Shown: positions 25,434 to 34,880, counted from the first letter of the stretch. The stretch: DNA of 64,000 nt from Candidatus Dechloromonas phosphorivorans (GCA_016721185.1 JADKIP010000012.1:1-64000); one strand, 5' to 3'. The notes: a model not told the origin generated them from the sequence alone. Program-made: numbers and translations.

Positions 25434-26342
25434 TCATTGCGACTCGGGCTGCACCCTGACCAGCGGTGAAGTGGAAGCCGGGTTGTTGAAACGTAAGGTG
25501 TAGGTAAATACGTCTTTCGAGCAAACATCGATGCAACGACCGCAGTTAGTGCAATTGGGTGCCAGGATGACCGGACCGACCCCTTTGGCCTCACCTTTCA
25601 ACGCGGGACGAATAACTTGCGGCTCAGGACAGACTTCAAAGCAATCCATGCAGTCGTTGCAGGCGGCGCGCTGCGGGGCAGAAATACGCACCGGGCTCCA
25701 GCGCCCGATCAGGCTGTAAAAAGCCCCGACTGGACATAGCCGGCCACACCAGCCGCGCGTCATCACGAACAAATCGAACAGGAAAATGGCAATGACTACG
25801 GTCCACGCCGTTCCAAGGCCAAAAATCAGCCCGCGATGGAGCATCGAAATCGGATTGATCAACTCCCACAGCACGACGCCGGTGAGCGCGGAGCCGACCA
25901 ACGTCATGCCGAGTATCCAGTAGCGTGTATTGCGCGACAAACTGCTGCCACCCTTGATGCCAAGGCGATCACGCAGCCAGCCAGCCAGGTCGGTCACCAC
26001 ATTGATCGGGCAAACCCAACTGCAATATACCCGCCCACCGACCAATAAATAGAAGGCCAGGACAATCGCCACCCCGATCAAGCCCAGGGTTTCCGGCACA
26101 TGGCCTGCAGCCAGGGACTGCAGTGCGACAAAGGGATCAGTGAGCGGCAGAATATCCAGCGTGTAGCTGTAATTCAGGTTGCCCTTGACCAACCAGATAC
26201 CGGCCAGTGGGCCGAGCAGAAACAAGCCAAGAATACCGAACTGCGATATGCGGCGCAGAATCAGCCATTTATGGGCACGCAACCAGCCTTTTTCTTCGAC
26301 CGCCTCGGCGCCGATCCGCTTCTTGTGGGCTATCTGGCTCAT
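25434..26342 (-). CDS. napH: Quinol dehydrogenase membrane subunit NapH
   Basis: 302 residues with four membrane helices, the two cytoplasmic CxxxCP motifs typical of NapH (GGRVYCSWVCPINV and TRGWCGRLCPVGAF), and two C-terminal [4Fe-4S] sites (CNDCMDCFEVCP and CTNCGRCIDVC). With NapG it takes electrons from ubi- or menaquinol and passes them to NapB. Its ATG overlaps the napG stop by four bases. Confidence 0.95.
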   Translation of the reverse strand: MSQIAHKKRIGAEAVEEKGWLRAHKWLILRRISQFGILGLFLLGPLAGIWLVKGNLNYSYTLDILPLTDPFVALQSLAAGHVPETLGLIGVAIVLAFYLLVGGRVYCSWVCPINVVTDLAGWLRDRLGIKGGSSLSRNTRYWILGMTLVGSALTGVVLWELINPISMLHRGLIFGLGTAWTVVIAIFLFDLFVMTRGWCGRLCPVGAFYSLIGRWSPVRISAPQRAACNDCMDCFEVCPEPQVIRPALKGEAKGVGPVILAPNCTNCGRCIDVCSKDVFTYTLRFNNPASTSPLVRVQPESQ

Positions 26343-27211
26343 GGTTTGCCTCCCAGACCTGGCGGCAAGCTGGGAATTGCCCCGGCTTCACTACCCGGCA
26401 TGCCGCGCAATGACTCGGTATGACCGCTCGCCGGATCATAGTGGCCCGGCAATACCGCCCCTTCCGGCATCCGATCGGGCAGATCCTGCATTTTCGATTC
26501 GTCAATCAGCGAGTGTCCGGCTTTTTTCTGCTCATCCCAACCCACGCGGTAATGCCTGCCGAGTTCGCCTTTGGCAAGTTTAGGCGGCAGGATACGAATG
26601 GCGGATTCTTCGAGGACGCAGGACTTTTCGCATTTGCCACAGCCGGTGCAATGCTCGGAATGCACGGTGGGCAAAAACATGGCATGACGCCCGGTGCGGG
26701 TATTCGGCACCATATCAAGCGTGATTGCCTTGTCGATCACCGGGCAAACGCGGTAACAGACGTCGCAGCGCAGGCCGAGAAAGTTAAGACAGGTTTCGTG
26801 GTCGATCAGTACCGCAACGCCCATTTTTGCCTTGTTGATATCGACCAGCGCGTGGTCGAGTGCCTTGGTCGGGCAAGCCTTGACGCAGGGAATGTCCTCG
26901 CACATTTCGCACGGAATATTGCGGGCGTTGAAAAACGGGGTACCGGTGGCAACTGGCGTTTCCGGCTTGGCAAGCTCCAGCGTGTTGTAGGGGCAGTCAC
27001 GCACGCATAGGCCGCAGCGAATACAGGCACCTAGGAAGTCATCTTCCGGCAGGGCGCCGGGCGGGCGCAAAGCCAGTGCAGGCAGCGCTTTTGATTGTTT
27101 GGCATAAAGCCCCAGGCCTAGTCCGAGCATGCCGACTCCGCAAGCCATCTTGGCGGAGTCAAAAATAAATTGGCGGCGAGCTGCAGCGCTTTTGGGTGAC
27201 TTGCTATTCAT
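26339..27211 (-). CDS. napG: Quinol dehydrogenase ferredoxin subunit NapG
   Basis: 290 residues from ATG 27211 (MNSKSPKS); a TTG six codons earlier is less likely. A Tat-type signal (RRQFIFDSAKMACGVG) shows export in folded form. Four [4Fe-4S] binding sites follow: CIRCGLCVRDCP, CEMCEDIPCVKACP, a split CLNF...CDVCYRVCP, and CTGCGKCEKSC. It is the electron relay between NapH and NapB. The Pro/Gly-rich tail after about residue 270 is longer than in enteric NapG. Confidence 0.95.
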   Translation of the reverse strand: MNSKSPKSAAARRQFIFDSAKMACGVGMLGLGLGLYAKQSKALPALALRPPGALPEDDFLGACIRCGLCVRDCPYNTLELAKPETPVATGTPFFNARNIPCEMCEDIPCVKACPTKALDHALVDINKAKMGVAVLIDHETCLNFLGLRCDVCYRVCPVIDKAITLDMVPNTRTGRHAMFLPTVHSEHCTGCGKCEKSCVLEESAIRILPPKLAKGELGRHYRVGWDEQKKAGHSLIDESKMQDLPDRMPEGAVLPGHYDPASGHTESLRGMPGSEAGAIPSLPPGLGGKP

Positions 27212-27302
27212 CAGTTTGATCTCATTCAATTCAGCCGCCGGGTGAGGCTATCGCCCCACCCTTATTCGGCACTCCCTGATTGCCCAAATCCCTACAAATA
27301 CT

Positions 27303-29849
27303 TCAGGCCTTGACCACCTTGCAGGCGCATTTCTTGTAGTCCGTCTCTTTTGAGATCGGGCAAGTCGCGTCCAGCGTCAGTTTGTTTACCAGCCGATGCT
27401 CGTCGAAGAAAGGTACAAAGACAAGACCGAGCGGTGGCTTGTTACGGCCACGGGTTTCGACGCGCAACTGGATTTCGCCACGCCGCGTTGCTAGTTTGAC
27501 CACGTCGTTACGGGCCAGGCTGCGCTTCTTGGCGTCTTCCGGATGCATGAAGACCACGGCATCAGGCATTGCCTTGTAGAGCTCCGGCACGCGGCGGGTC
27601 ATTGAGCCGGTGTGCCAGTGCTCGAGTACGCGGCCGGTACATAACCATAGGTCGAAATCGCTATCCGGCATTTCAGCTGCTGGCTGGTAGGGCAGCGCAA
27701 AGGCAATCGCCTTGCCGTCCGGATAACCGTAAAAACGCACACTCTCGCCTTTTGGCACGTAAGTATCGTAGCCCTCGCGGAAGCGCCACAGCGTTTCCTT
27801 GCCATCGACCACCGGCCAGCGCAGGCCACGTGCCTTGTGGTAAACATCGAAGTTGGCCAAGTCATGCGCCTTGCCTCGACCAAAGGAAGCGTACTCCTCG
27901 AACAAGCCTTTCTGCACGTAATACCCGAAGGCCTGGGACTCGTCATTCATGTAGTCCTTGATGCCATGCGCGTTGACCGACTTGACTTCATCCAGACCAA
28001 ACTTGTTCACCTGGCCGTTGGCAAAAAGTACGTCGTAGAGGGTCTTGCCCTTGTATTCAGGATTTTTGTCGAGCAGTTCGGCCGGCCAAACTTCCTCAAC
28101 CTTGAAGCGTTTGGAAAACTCCATGTACTGCCAGAGGTCTGACTTGCCTTCACCGGGCGCCTTGACCTGCTGCCGCCACATCTGACCGCGCCGCTCGGCG
28201 TTGCCGTACATGCCTTCCTTTTCCATCCACATGGCGCAGGGCAGGATCAGGTCGGAGGACATCGCCGAGACGGTCGGGTAAACATCGGAAACCACCACAA
28301 AGGCTTTGGGATTGCGCCAGCCCGGATAGATTTCGTCGTTGATGTTCGGCCCGGCCTGCATGTTGTTGGTCGTGGACGTCCAGTAGAAACCGAGCTTGCC
28401 ATCTTTCAAGGCACGGCTTTGGGCCACGGCATGCAAACCAATCCACTCGGGAATGGTCCCGGCCGGGAGCTTCCACAGTTTTTCGGATAGCTCGCGATGC
28501 TTCGGATTCATCACCACCATATCGGCCGGCAGGCGGTGAGAGAACGTGCCCACTTCGCGCGCCGTACCGCAAGCGGAGGGCTGGCCAGTCAGCGAGAACG
28601 GCCCATTGCCCGGCTCGGAAATCTTGCCGACCAGCAGGTGCACGTTGTAGATCATGTTATTCACCCAGGTGCCACGGGTGTGCTGGTTGAAGCCCATCGT
28701 CCAGTAGGAAACAACCTTGGTCTTCGGGTCGGCATAAGCTTTGGCCAGCGCTTCCAGTCGTTCCTTCGGCACACCGGAAATCTCATGCGTCTTGTCGAGC
28801 GTGTATTCGGCAACGAAAGCGGCAAACTCGTCGAAGGTCATTGGCGTCGAGTTGTTCGGGTTCCCTTTGGGTTTGCCTTCCTCGCCCGGATAACCGTTGT
28901 TCATCGCCACCTTTTCCAGCGGGTGGTTCGGGCGCAGGCCATAGCCGATGTCAGTCACGCCCTTGGCAAACTTGACGTGTTTTGCGACAAAATCCTTGTT
29001 GACCGCACCACTCTGAATAATATGGTTGCAGATGTAGTTGAGAATGGCCAAATCGGACTGCGGCTTGAAGATCAGTTCGTTATCCGCCAGTTCGCAGGAG
29101 CGGTGAGTGAACGTCGATAGCACATGCACTTTGACGTGCTTGGCACTCAGCCGACGGTCGGTAATGCGCGACCACAGAATCGGGTGCATCTCGGCCATGT
29201 TGGAACCCCAGAGCACAAATGCATCAGCGTGCTCAGCGTCGTCGTAGCACCCCATCGGCTCGTCTATACCGAACGTCCGCATAAACCCGGCAACCGCCGA
29301 AGCCATGCAATGGCGGGCATTGGGATCGAGGTTGTTGGTTCGGAAACCTGCCTTCATCAGTTTGGCGGCGGCGTAGCCTTCCCATACGGTCCACTGACCG
29401 GAACCAAACATGGCGATATTCTTCGGCCCGCCTTCCTTGAGCGCGGCCTTGCACTTCTCTTCCATGATGTCGAGCGCCTGCGTCCAGGTGATCGGCTTGA
29501 AGTCGCCATTCTTGTCGTACTTGCCGTCCTTCATGCGCAACAGCGGCGTCATCAGGCGGTCTTTGCCGTACTGGATTTTCGAGAGGAAATAGCCTTTGAT
29601 GCAATTCAGGCCGCGATTGACCGGCGCATCCGGATCACCCTGGGTGGCCACAATTCGTCCATCCTTGACGCCAACCAGGACGCCACAACCAGTGCCGCAG
29701 TAGCGGCAAACGCCTTTGTCCCAGCGCACGCCGTCGTCCCGCCCTTGGGCTGCAACCATACCCGGCACGCTGATGCCGGCTACCGTGGCTGCTGCTGCGA
29801 CCGCGTTGCTCTTGATGAAATCACGCCGGGTAAGTTTCATTTCGACCAT
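27303..29849 (-). CDS. napA: Periplasmic nitrate reductase, catalytic subunit
   Basis: 848 residues; the first ATG (29849) has GGAGG eight bases before it. Tat signal TRRDFIKS (7-14). The [4Fe-4S] cluster is bound by Cys48, 51, 55 and 83. Cys181 in NARHCMAS is the molybdenum ligand of Mo-bis-MGD. The length and order match NapA throughout (GTWVNNMIYNVHLLVGKI, ALPYQPAAEMPD, CTGRVLEHWHTGSMTRR, C-terminal ATCPISKETDYKKCA). It reduces nitrate to nitrite in the periplasm. Its start is one base after the napD stop. Confidence 0.98.
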   Translation of the reverse strand: MVEMKLTRRDFIKSNAVAAAATVAGISVPGMVAAQGRDDGVRWDKGVCRYCGTGCGVLVGVKDGRIVATQGDPDAPVNRGLNCIKGYFLSKIQYGKDRLMTPLLRMKDGKYDKNGDFKPITWTQALDIMEEKCKAALKEGGPKNIAMFGSGQWTVWEGYAAAKLMKAGFRTNNLDPNARHCMASAVAGFMRTFGIDEPMGCYDDAEHADAFVLWGSNMAEMHPILWSRITDRRLSAKHVKVHVLSTFTHRSCELADNELIFKPQSDLAILNYICNHIIQSGAVNKDFVAKHVKFAKGVTDIGYGLRPNHPLEKVAMNNGYPGEEGKPKGNPNNSTPMTFDEFAAFVAEYTLDKTHEISGVPKERLEALAKAYADPKTKVVSYWTMGFNQHTRGTWVNNMIYNVHLLVGKISEPGNGPFSLTGQPSACGTAREVGTFSHRLPADMVVMNPKHRELSEKLWKLPAGTIPEWIGLHAVAQSRALKDGKLGFYWTSTTNNMQAGPNINDEIYPGWRNPKAFVVVSDVYPTVSAMSSDLILPCAMWMEKEGMYGNAERRGQMWRQQVKAPGEGKSDLWQYMEFSKRFKVEEVWPAELLDKNPEYKGKTLYDVLFANGQVNKFGLDEVKSVNAHGIKDYMNDESQAFGYYVQKGLFEEYASFGRGKAHDLANFDVYHKARGLRWPVVDGKETLWRFREGYDTYVPKGESVRFYGYPDGKAIAFALPYQPAAEMPDSDFDLWLCTGRVLEHWHTGSMTRRVPELYKAMPDAVVFMHPEDAKKRSLARNDVVKLATRRGEIQLRVETRGRNKPPLGLVFVPFFDEHRLVNKLTLDATCPISKETDYKKCACKVVKA

Positions 29850-29850
29850 C

Positions 29851-30123
29851 TCACGCCTCCTCGTCTGGATCAGATTCGTACTGGTGATACACCAACGAAG
29901 CCGAGAGCACCCCGGGCATCAGGCGGATCGCCTCAAAAGTATCGACTGTGGCGCCATCCGAGGCAGCCTCAATGGTGACGATCATTCGGCCATCTTCAGC
30001 CACTGCATGTACCTCAACCCCCGCGAGCGCCAGCAGTTGCCCGCTGACCGCCGCCGTATCAATCGGGGAAACCCCAAGGATGACACTGGAAATATTGGTA
30101 CTGGTAACGGCTTTCATGTCCAT
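29851..30123 (-). CDS. napD: NapA signal-peptide-binding chaperone
   Basis: 90 residues, the normal size, with the NapD ferredoxin-like fold and the characteristic start NISSVILGVSPIDTAAVSGQLLALAGVEVHAVAEDGRMIVTIEA. It binds the Tat signal of NapA and holds export until the cofactor is inserted. It is the first gene of the operon. No napE, napF or napC is present in the window. Confidence 0.93.
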   Translation of the reverse strand: MDMKAVTSTNISSVILGVSPIDTAAVSGQLLALAGVEVHAVAEDGRMIVTIEAASDGATVDTFEAIRLMPGVLSASLVYHQYESDPDEEA

Positions 30124-30219
30124 ACAACGCCCAGTCAGTTAGATATCAGCCACAGCAATCTACGCTTATAAGCATTCGATTCTTTTAGCGCAGATCAATA
30201 CTTTGGAGAAACCCTATAA

Positions 30220-31005
30220 CTATTGCGTGTATTGTTGACCAAGGTCAATTTTGGGGAAAATTGCACGGGCGTTGAGCGTTGTTTGCTCAGCAATCCTCTC
30301 TGGACTCAGCTCGCGCAGTTCGGCCAGCACCGCTGCAATTCGGATCAACTCAGCCGGCGCGTTGCGCCGACCTGCAAGCCAAGCCGGTGCCATATCCGGC
30401 GCATCGGTTTCCAGCACAATGGATTCCAGGGGCAAACTGGCCGCCAGTTGACGGATGCGGGTCGAGCCGCTGTAAGTCATGCTCCCGCCAAAGCCCAGCT
30501 TGAAACCAAGCTTGATGAATTCATCCGCCTGCTGGCGGCTACCATTGAAGGCATGGGCAATGCCACCAGGCACCTTGATGCGGCGCAATTGCTTGAGAAT
30601 GGCATCGACCGAGCGCCGAACATGCAACAAAACCGGCAGATTGAACTCCCGAGCCAGTTTTAACTGCTCGACAAAGAAGAACTCCTGGCGCAGCGGATCT
30701 TGCTCGGGCACGTAAAAATCGAGTCCGATTTCACCCACCGCAGCCGGCTTCTCGCGCCGTAACCAATCGCGCAGCACGGCTAGATCGGATTCTTTTGCCT
30801 GCGTCACAAAAAGCGGATGAATGCCGTAGGCGGCAACGCAACCTGAATAGCCAGCAACCGTCGTTTTTACGCAATTAAAGCGGTCGACCGCAACACTTGG
30901 CACCAGAATTTGCTCAACCCCTACGGCTAACGCCGCCGCATGCACCACATCGCGGTCGAGATCAAACTCGGCGGCATCGAGATGGCAGTGGGTGTCGATC
31001 AGCAT
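30220..31005 (-). CDS. TatD family metal-dependent hydrolase
   Basis: 261 residues with the full TIM-barrel metal set: DTHCHLD (His6, His8), GEIGLDF (Glu), HVRRS (His), AHAF (His) and ETDAPDM (Asp). TatD enzymes act as 3'-5' DNases or related phosphodiesterases in the cytosol. The start overlaps the end of the dadA gene by seven bases, so they are one transcription unit. Its 3' end carries the FNR box of nap. Confidence 0.9.
   Translation of the reverse strand: MLIDTHCHLDAAEFDLDRDVVHAAALAVGVEQILVPSVAVDRFNCVKTTVAGYSGCVAAYGIHPLFVTQAKESDLAVLRDWLRREKPAAVGEIGLDFYVPEQDPLRQEFFFVEQLKLAREFNLPVLLHVRRSVDAILKQLRRIKVPGGIAHAFNGSRQQADEFIKLGFKLGFGGSMTYSGSTRIRQLAASLPLESIVLETDAPDMAPAWLAGRRNAPAELIRIAAVLAELRELSPERIAEQTTLNARAIFPKIDLGQQYTQ
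30235..30248 (-). promoter_or_regulatory. FNR-like (CRP/FNR family) box upstream of napD
   Basis: TTGAC-N4-GTCAA is a near-perfect match to the FNR/Anr palindrome (TTGAT-N4-ATCAA). Its centre is 118 bases upstream of napD and it lies within the last codons of tatD. Oxygen-limited control of nap is well known in other bacteria; here the site is the only evidence. No clear -10 hexamer was found at class II spacing. Confidence 0.6.
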
Positions 31006-32252
31006 CGAATGAAGGGAAACTCCGGTTCGGGGCGTTTGCCGCTCATCAGATCGGCCAATGACGCCGCCGAACCGCAGGACATGGTCCAGCCCAGCGTCCC
31101 GTGACCGGTATTAAGCCAAAGATTGCTGTAACGAGTGCGCCCGATCATCGGTACGTTGGAGGGGGTTGCGGGACGCAAGCCACACCAAAATTCCGGTTCA
31201 CCGTTGAAGGCCAGTTTGGGGAAAAGCTGTCGGGTGCGGTGCATCAGCAAGTCGCAGCGCACAGGATTCAGTTCAAGGTTATAACCGTTGAATTCGGCCG
31301 TACCCGCAACACGCAGACGATTGCCGAGGCGCGAGAAGACGAGTTTGTACTCGTCGTCGGTCAGGCTCACGGTGGGCGCTGGCGAACCCAACGCGAGTTG
31401 CAGGGTCGCCGAATAGCCTTTTGCCGGATAAACCGGCAAGTTGATGCCGAGCGGTTTGAGCAGCAGCGGCGAATAACTGCCGAGCGCGACGACATAGGCA
31501 TCAGCAGTCAACAACTCCGCGCCGGCATCACCATGCACCAGCACGCCGGCAATCTGGCGGCCGCCCGATGCGATACGGTCAACCGTTAAATTAAGGCGAA
31601 AATCAACGCCGGCAAGCGTGGCTCGATCGGCCAATGCACGGGTGAATTTATGAGCATCACCCGATTCATCGGAACGCGTGAAATCACCACCAACCAGCCG
31701 CGGCTTGGCATCGGCTAACGCGGGTTCGATTTCCAGGCATTTGTCGACGCTGACCGTATCGCGATCGAGCCCGAACTCACGCATAACTTTTGCCGCCCGA
31801 ATTGCTGATGCAAACTCTTCAGTATCGGTATAAACATGCAAAATACCGCGTTCGAGATGGTCATATTGCAAGCCCAACTCAGCCCGCAGAGCGCGCAAGC
31901 GGCTCCGGCTGTAAAGCGACATCGAAACTATCGACGCGATATTGCGGCGGGTCCGTCCGGGCAAACATTCGGCGAGGAAACGCAGCCCCCAGGCAAGTTG
32001 CGCCGGGTCAGCCCGCCAGCGCCAAAGTAGCGGTGCATCCTCTTTCCCCAGCCATTTAAGGACGCGGGGCAGAACATGCGGATTGGCCCAAGGCTCGGCA
32101 TGAGAGACAGAAATCTGCCCGCCATTGGCAAAACTCGTTTCATTGCCAGGCACTGGCTGACGATCGACCACCGTTACTTGATGCCCGGCCCGAGCGAGAT
32201 ACCACGCGCTTGTTGTGCCGACGACGCCGGCGCCCAGCACGAGAACCTTCAA
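30999..32252 (-). CDS. dadA: D-amino acid dehydrogenase small subunit-like FAD oxidoreductase
   Basis: 417 residues from TTG 32252 (LKVLVLGAGVVGTTSAWYLARAG), the natural FAD-binding start; upstream frame to 32315 runs into a repeat element. The dinucleotide fold GxGxxG is followed by the DadA signatures NETSFANGGQISVSHAEPWANP and GLRPATPSNVPMIGRT, and the C-terminus is GHGTLGWTMSCGSAASLADLMSG. It oxidises D-amino acids to 2-oxo acids and feeds electrons to the membrane quinone pool. The GAGGAAT ribosome binding site is supplied by the inverted-repeat element just upstream. Confidence 0.88.
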   Translation of the reverse strand: MKVLVLGAGVVGTTSAWYLARAGHQVTVVDRQPVPGNETSFANGGQISVSHAEPWANPHVLPRVLKWLGKEDAPLLWRWRADPAQLAWGLRFLAECLPGRTRRNIASIVSMSLYSRSRLRALRAELGLQYDHLERGILHVYTDTEEFASAIRAAKVMREFGLDRDTVSVDKCLEIEPALADAKPRLVGGDFTRSDESGDAHKFTRALADRATLAGVDFRLNLTVDRIASGGRQIAGVLVHGDAGAELLTADAYVVALGSYSPLLLKPLGINLPVYPAKGYSATLQLALGSPAPTVSLTDDEYKLVFSRLGNRLRVAGTAEFNGYNLELNPVRCDLLMHRTRQLFPKLAFNGEPEFWCGLRPATPSNVPMIGRTRYSNLWLNTGHGTLGWTMSCGSAASLADLMSGKRPEPEFPFIRC

Positions 32253-32489
32253 CCTAGATTCCTCAGTTGGACGCGCCTGCTGGTGCGTTTGGGCGGGATG
32301 GCCTGCGCGAAGCAACGACGCGGCAGGCTCATGCCTGCAAGGAGGCGCGACAAAGCAGGACGCCCGACCAGACGTGCCAGCGGGTGCGTAGCGCTCTCAC
32401 CCAGTGGGTGAGGGGCATCGAAGGCGGGGAAGCTAATGTTCACAAGGACTTCCTGGATGGGGCAAGCGGTCAACTAAGGAATCTAGGTT
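32251..32489. repeat. 239-bp element with 19-bp terminal inverted repeats between dadA and spoT
   Basis: The left end AACCTAGATTCCTCAGTTG (32251-32269) and the right end CAACTAAGGAATCTAGGTT (32471-32489) are inverted copies with one mismatch. They fill exactly the space between the dadA start codon and the spoT stop. Inside are further hairpins: GCCTGC.../...GCAGGC near 32301-32328, and CTCACCC-AGT-GGGTGAG at 32396-32412. There is no convincing protein and no evident target duplication. It looks like a MITE or a structured intergenic repeat. Confidence 0.6.
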
Positions 32490-34639
32490 CATGCCTCGCC
32501 CCTTTCCCGAACGATGCGTGTAACCTCGGGAATATGGCGCATGCCTCGCATAACGGCCGCCAAATGCGTCCGATGAGCGACCTGAATGGTGAAGTGGAGC
32601 AGCGTGAACAAACGCTCAGGATCAGCATCCATCGCGACATGCTCGATATTTGATCCAGCCTCAGCAATCGCCGCCGCCACTTGGGCCAGGACACCGCGCG
32701 TATTCTTGACCTCAACCTTAATACGGATATCGAACAGCTTGCCCTCTTCCGGCTCCCATTCAACATCGATCCATTTCTGTGGCTCGGTTGAACGAGACTT
32801 TCGGATAGTCGGGCAGTCATGGGTATGGATAACCAGCCCGCTACCCTTCTTGATCGAGCCAATGATCGGGTCGCCGGGAATCGGCTGACAGCAACGAGCC
32901 AGTTGAATCGCCATGCCTTCTGTGCCGTGAATAGCCAACGTCATGTTGCTCGGTTGGTCCGGCGACATATCTTCACGCGCTAGCAGGCGACGGGCAACAA
33001 CCGAAGGAAGACGTTTGCCTAGACCGATATCGGTGTAGAGGTCTTCCAGCGTTTTCTGGCCACCGGCTTTGACCAACTGGTCCCACGCATCGGTTGGAAT
33101 TGAAATTGGCACTACACCGAGTGAAAGTAGCTCCTGACGCAGCAGTCGCTCACCCAGACGCGCCGACTCCTCATTCTGCATTGTGCGCAGGAAATGACGA
33201 ATCTTGCTGCGCGCCCGGCCTGTCTTTATATAGCTCAGCCAGATCGGATTCGGACTGGACTGCGCCGAAGTAATAATTTCCACCAAGTCGCCGTTGCGCA
33301 ACTCAGTACGTAGCGGCACGAGTTCATGATTGACTCGGGCCGCCGAACAATGATGACCAACATCAGTATGCACAGCGTAGGCAAAATCAACCACGGTCGC
33401 GCCAAGCGGCATGGCCATGATCTTGCCTTTGGGCGTAAAAATGTAAACCTCATCAGGAAAGAGGTCTATTTTGACGTTTTCAAAGAACTCAGCGGAGTCG
33501 CTGGTTTGCATTTCGAGCAAGGACTGCAGCCATTTGTGCGTCTTGATCTGTAGATCGGCGCCACTTTCTTCCATATCCTTGTACAACCAGTGCGAGGCAA
33601 CGCCCTCCTGCGCAACATGGTGCATTTCCTGAGTACGAATCTGTACCTCAACCGGCGTACCGTAGGGCCCGATTAGCGTTGTATGCAAGGACTGGTAACC
33701 GTTTGCCTTGGGGATGGCGATGTAATCCTTGAACTTGCCTGGCACTGGTTTATACAAGCCGTGTAGCGCGCCAAGCGCCAGATAACAAGTGGGAACGTTT
33801 TCGACGACAACCCTAAAACCGTAAATATCCAGCACCTGCGAAAACGATAGACGTTTGTCCTTCATCTTGCGAAAGATGGAGTACAAACTCTTTTCGCGAC
33901 CAAAGACTTCGGCCTTCAAACCGGCAGCAAGAAGTTTTTGATTTATTCCATCGAAAATACGAACCAGCAGTTCCTTGCGATTCCGGCGCGCCGCCTTCAA
34001 AGCCTTGGCAAGCACTTCGGCACGATGCGGATAAATCAGGCGAAAGGAAATATCCTGTAATTCGCGATAGAGCTTGTTCAAACCGAGGCGCAACGCAATG
34101 GGCGCGTAAATATCCAAGGTTTCGTGGGCAATGCGGCGGCGCTTATCAGGACGCATTGCAGCCATGGTCTGAAGATTGTGCTGGCGGTCGGCAAGTTTGA
34201 TCAGCACGACGCGCAAATCGCGCGCCATAGCCATCAGCATCTTGCGGAAATTTTCTGCCTGGGCTTCCTGATAGGAAGCAAATTCCATTTTGTCCAGCTT
34301 GGAAAGGCCATCAACTAACTCAGCCACTTCCTTGCCAAACAATTCAGCCAATTCGCGCTTTGTGGTGCCCGTATCCTCCAGCACATCATGCAGAAGCGCT
34401 GCGGCAATAGCGTCAGCGTCCATACGCCATTCAACAACCGCACCGGCCACAGCAAGCGGATGCGTTATGTAGGGCTCTCCAGACATGCGCTTTTGATGCA
34501 CATGGGCAGCAGCGGCAAAAACATAAGCTGCCTTGATTCTCTCTACATCAACAGGTGCTAAATAATCAAGACTATCGAGAAAAACCCGATAAGCGGGCTC
34601 CTCATGGGCGGGCGGTTGAAGTGACGGCGCTGAATCCAT
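32489..34639 (-). CDS. spoT: Bifunctional (p)ppGpp synthetase/hydrolase
   Basis: 716 residues from ATG 34639 (MDSAPSLQPP). HD hydrolase domain with ALLHDVLEDT and LIKLADRQHNL, both intact, so the hydrolase is probably active. Synthetase domain (YSIFRKMKDKRLSFSQVLDIYGFRVVV, AIPKANGYQSLHTTLIGPYGTPVEVQIRT), TGS domain (VYIFTPKGKIMAMPLGATVVDFAYAVHTDVGHHC) and C-terminal ACT domain (IEHVAMDADPERLFTLLHFTIQV). It controls the stringent response. It is downstream of rpoZ and gmk, the usual neighbourhood. Confidence 0.95.
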   Translation of the reverse strand: MDSAPSLQPPAHEEPAYRVFLDSLDYLAPVDVERIKAAYVFAAAAHVHQKRMSGEPYITHPLAVAGAVVEWRMDADAIAAALLHDVLEDTGTTKRELAELFGKEVAELVDGLSKLDKMEFASYQEAQAENFRKMLMAMARDLRVVLIKLADRQHNLQTMAAMRPDKRRRIAHETLDIYAPIALRLGLNKLYRELQDISFRLIYPHRAEVLAKALKAARRNRKELLVRIFDGINQKLLAAGLKAEVFGREKSLYSIFRKMKDKRLSFSQVLDIYGFRVVVENVPTCYLALGALHGLYKPVPGKFKDYIAIPKANGYQSLHTTLIGPYGTPVEVQIRTQEMHHVAQEGVASHWLYKDMEESGADLQIKTHKWLQSLLEMQTSDSAEFFENVKIDLFPDEVYIFTPKGKIMAMPLGATVVDFAYAVHTDVGHHCSAARVNHELVPLRTELRNGDLVEIITSAQSSPNPIWLSYIKTGRARSKIRHFLRTMQNEESARLGERLLRQELLSLGVVPISIPTDAWDQLVKAGGQKTLEDLYTDIGLGKRLPSVVARRLLAREDMSPDQPSNMTLAIHGTEGMAIQLARCCQPIPGDPIIGSIKKGSGLVIHTHDCPTIRKSRSTEPQKWIDVEWEPEEGKLFDIRIKVEVKNTRGVLAQVAAAIAEAGSNIEHVAMDADPERLFTLLHFTIQVAHRTHLAAVMRGMRHIPEVTRIVRERGEA

Positions 34640-34660
34640 CAATCGGTGCCACCCTGAAAG

Positions 34661-34867
34661 TCAGGACTGACCGCGACTAAGCACTTCCACACCGAACTTG
34701 CCAAGCGCCATCTCACGCAAAGCAATAACGGTCGGCTTGTCACGGCCCGGATCAACCAATGGCGTGGCACCATTGGCAATCTGGCGGGCACGGTGAGCAG
34801 CGGCCAAGGTCATCTGGAAGCGATTTGGGATACGCTTCATGCAATCATCAACGGTAACGCGTGCCAT
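34661..34867 (-). CDS. rpoZ: RNA polymerase omega subunit
   Basis: 68 residues: MARVTVDDCMKRIPNRFQMTLAAAHRARQI is the omega signature. Omega helps assemble the beta' subunit and forms one of the ppGpp sites on polymerase, which fits its position between gmk and spoT. It lies 13 bases after gmk and 21 before spoT, a compact operon. Confidence 0.95.
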   Translation of the reverse strand: MARVTVDDCMKRIPNRFQMTLAAAHRARQIANGATPLVDPGRDKPTVIALREMALGKFGVEVLSRGQS

Positions 34868-34880
34868 ATTTAACCTTTTC

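Noticed and set aside
32267..32653. 128-residue plus-strand open frame across the inverted-repeat element
   Set aside because: Mostly complement of spoT plus repeat sequence; no protein family recognised.
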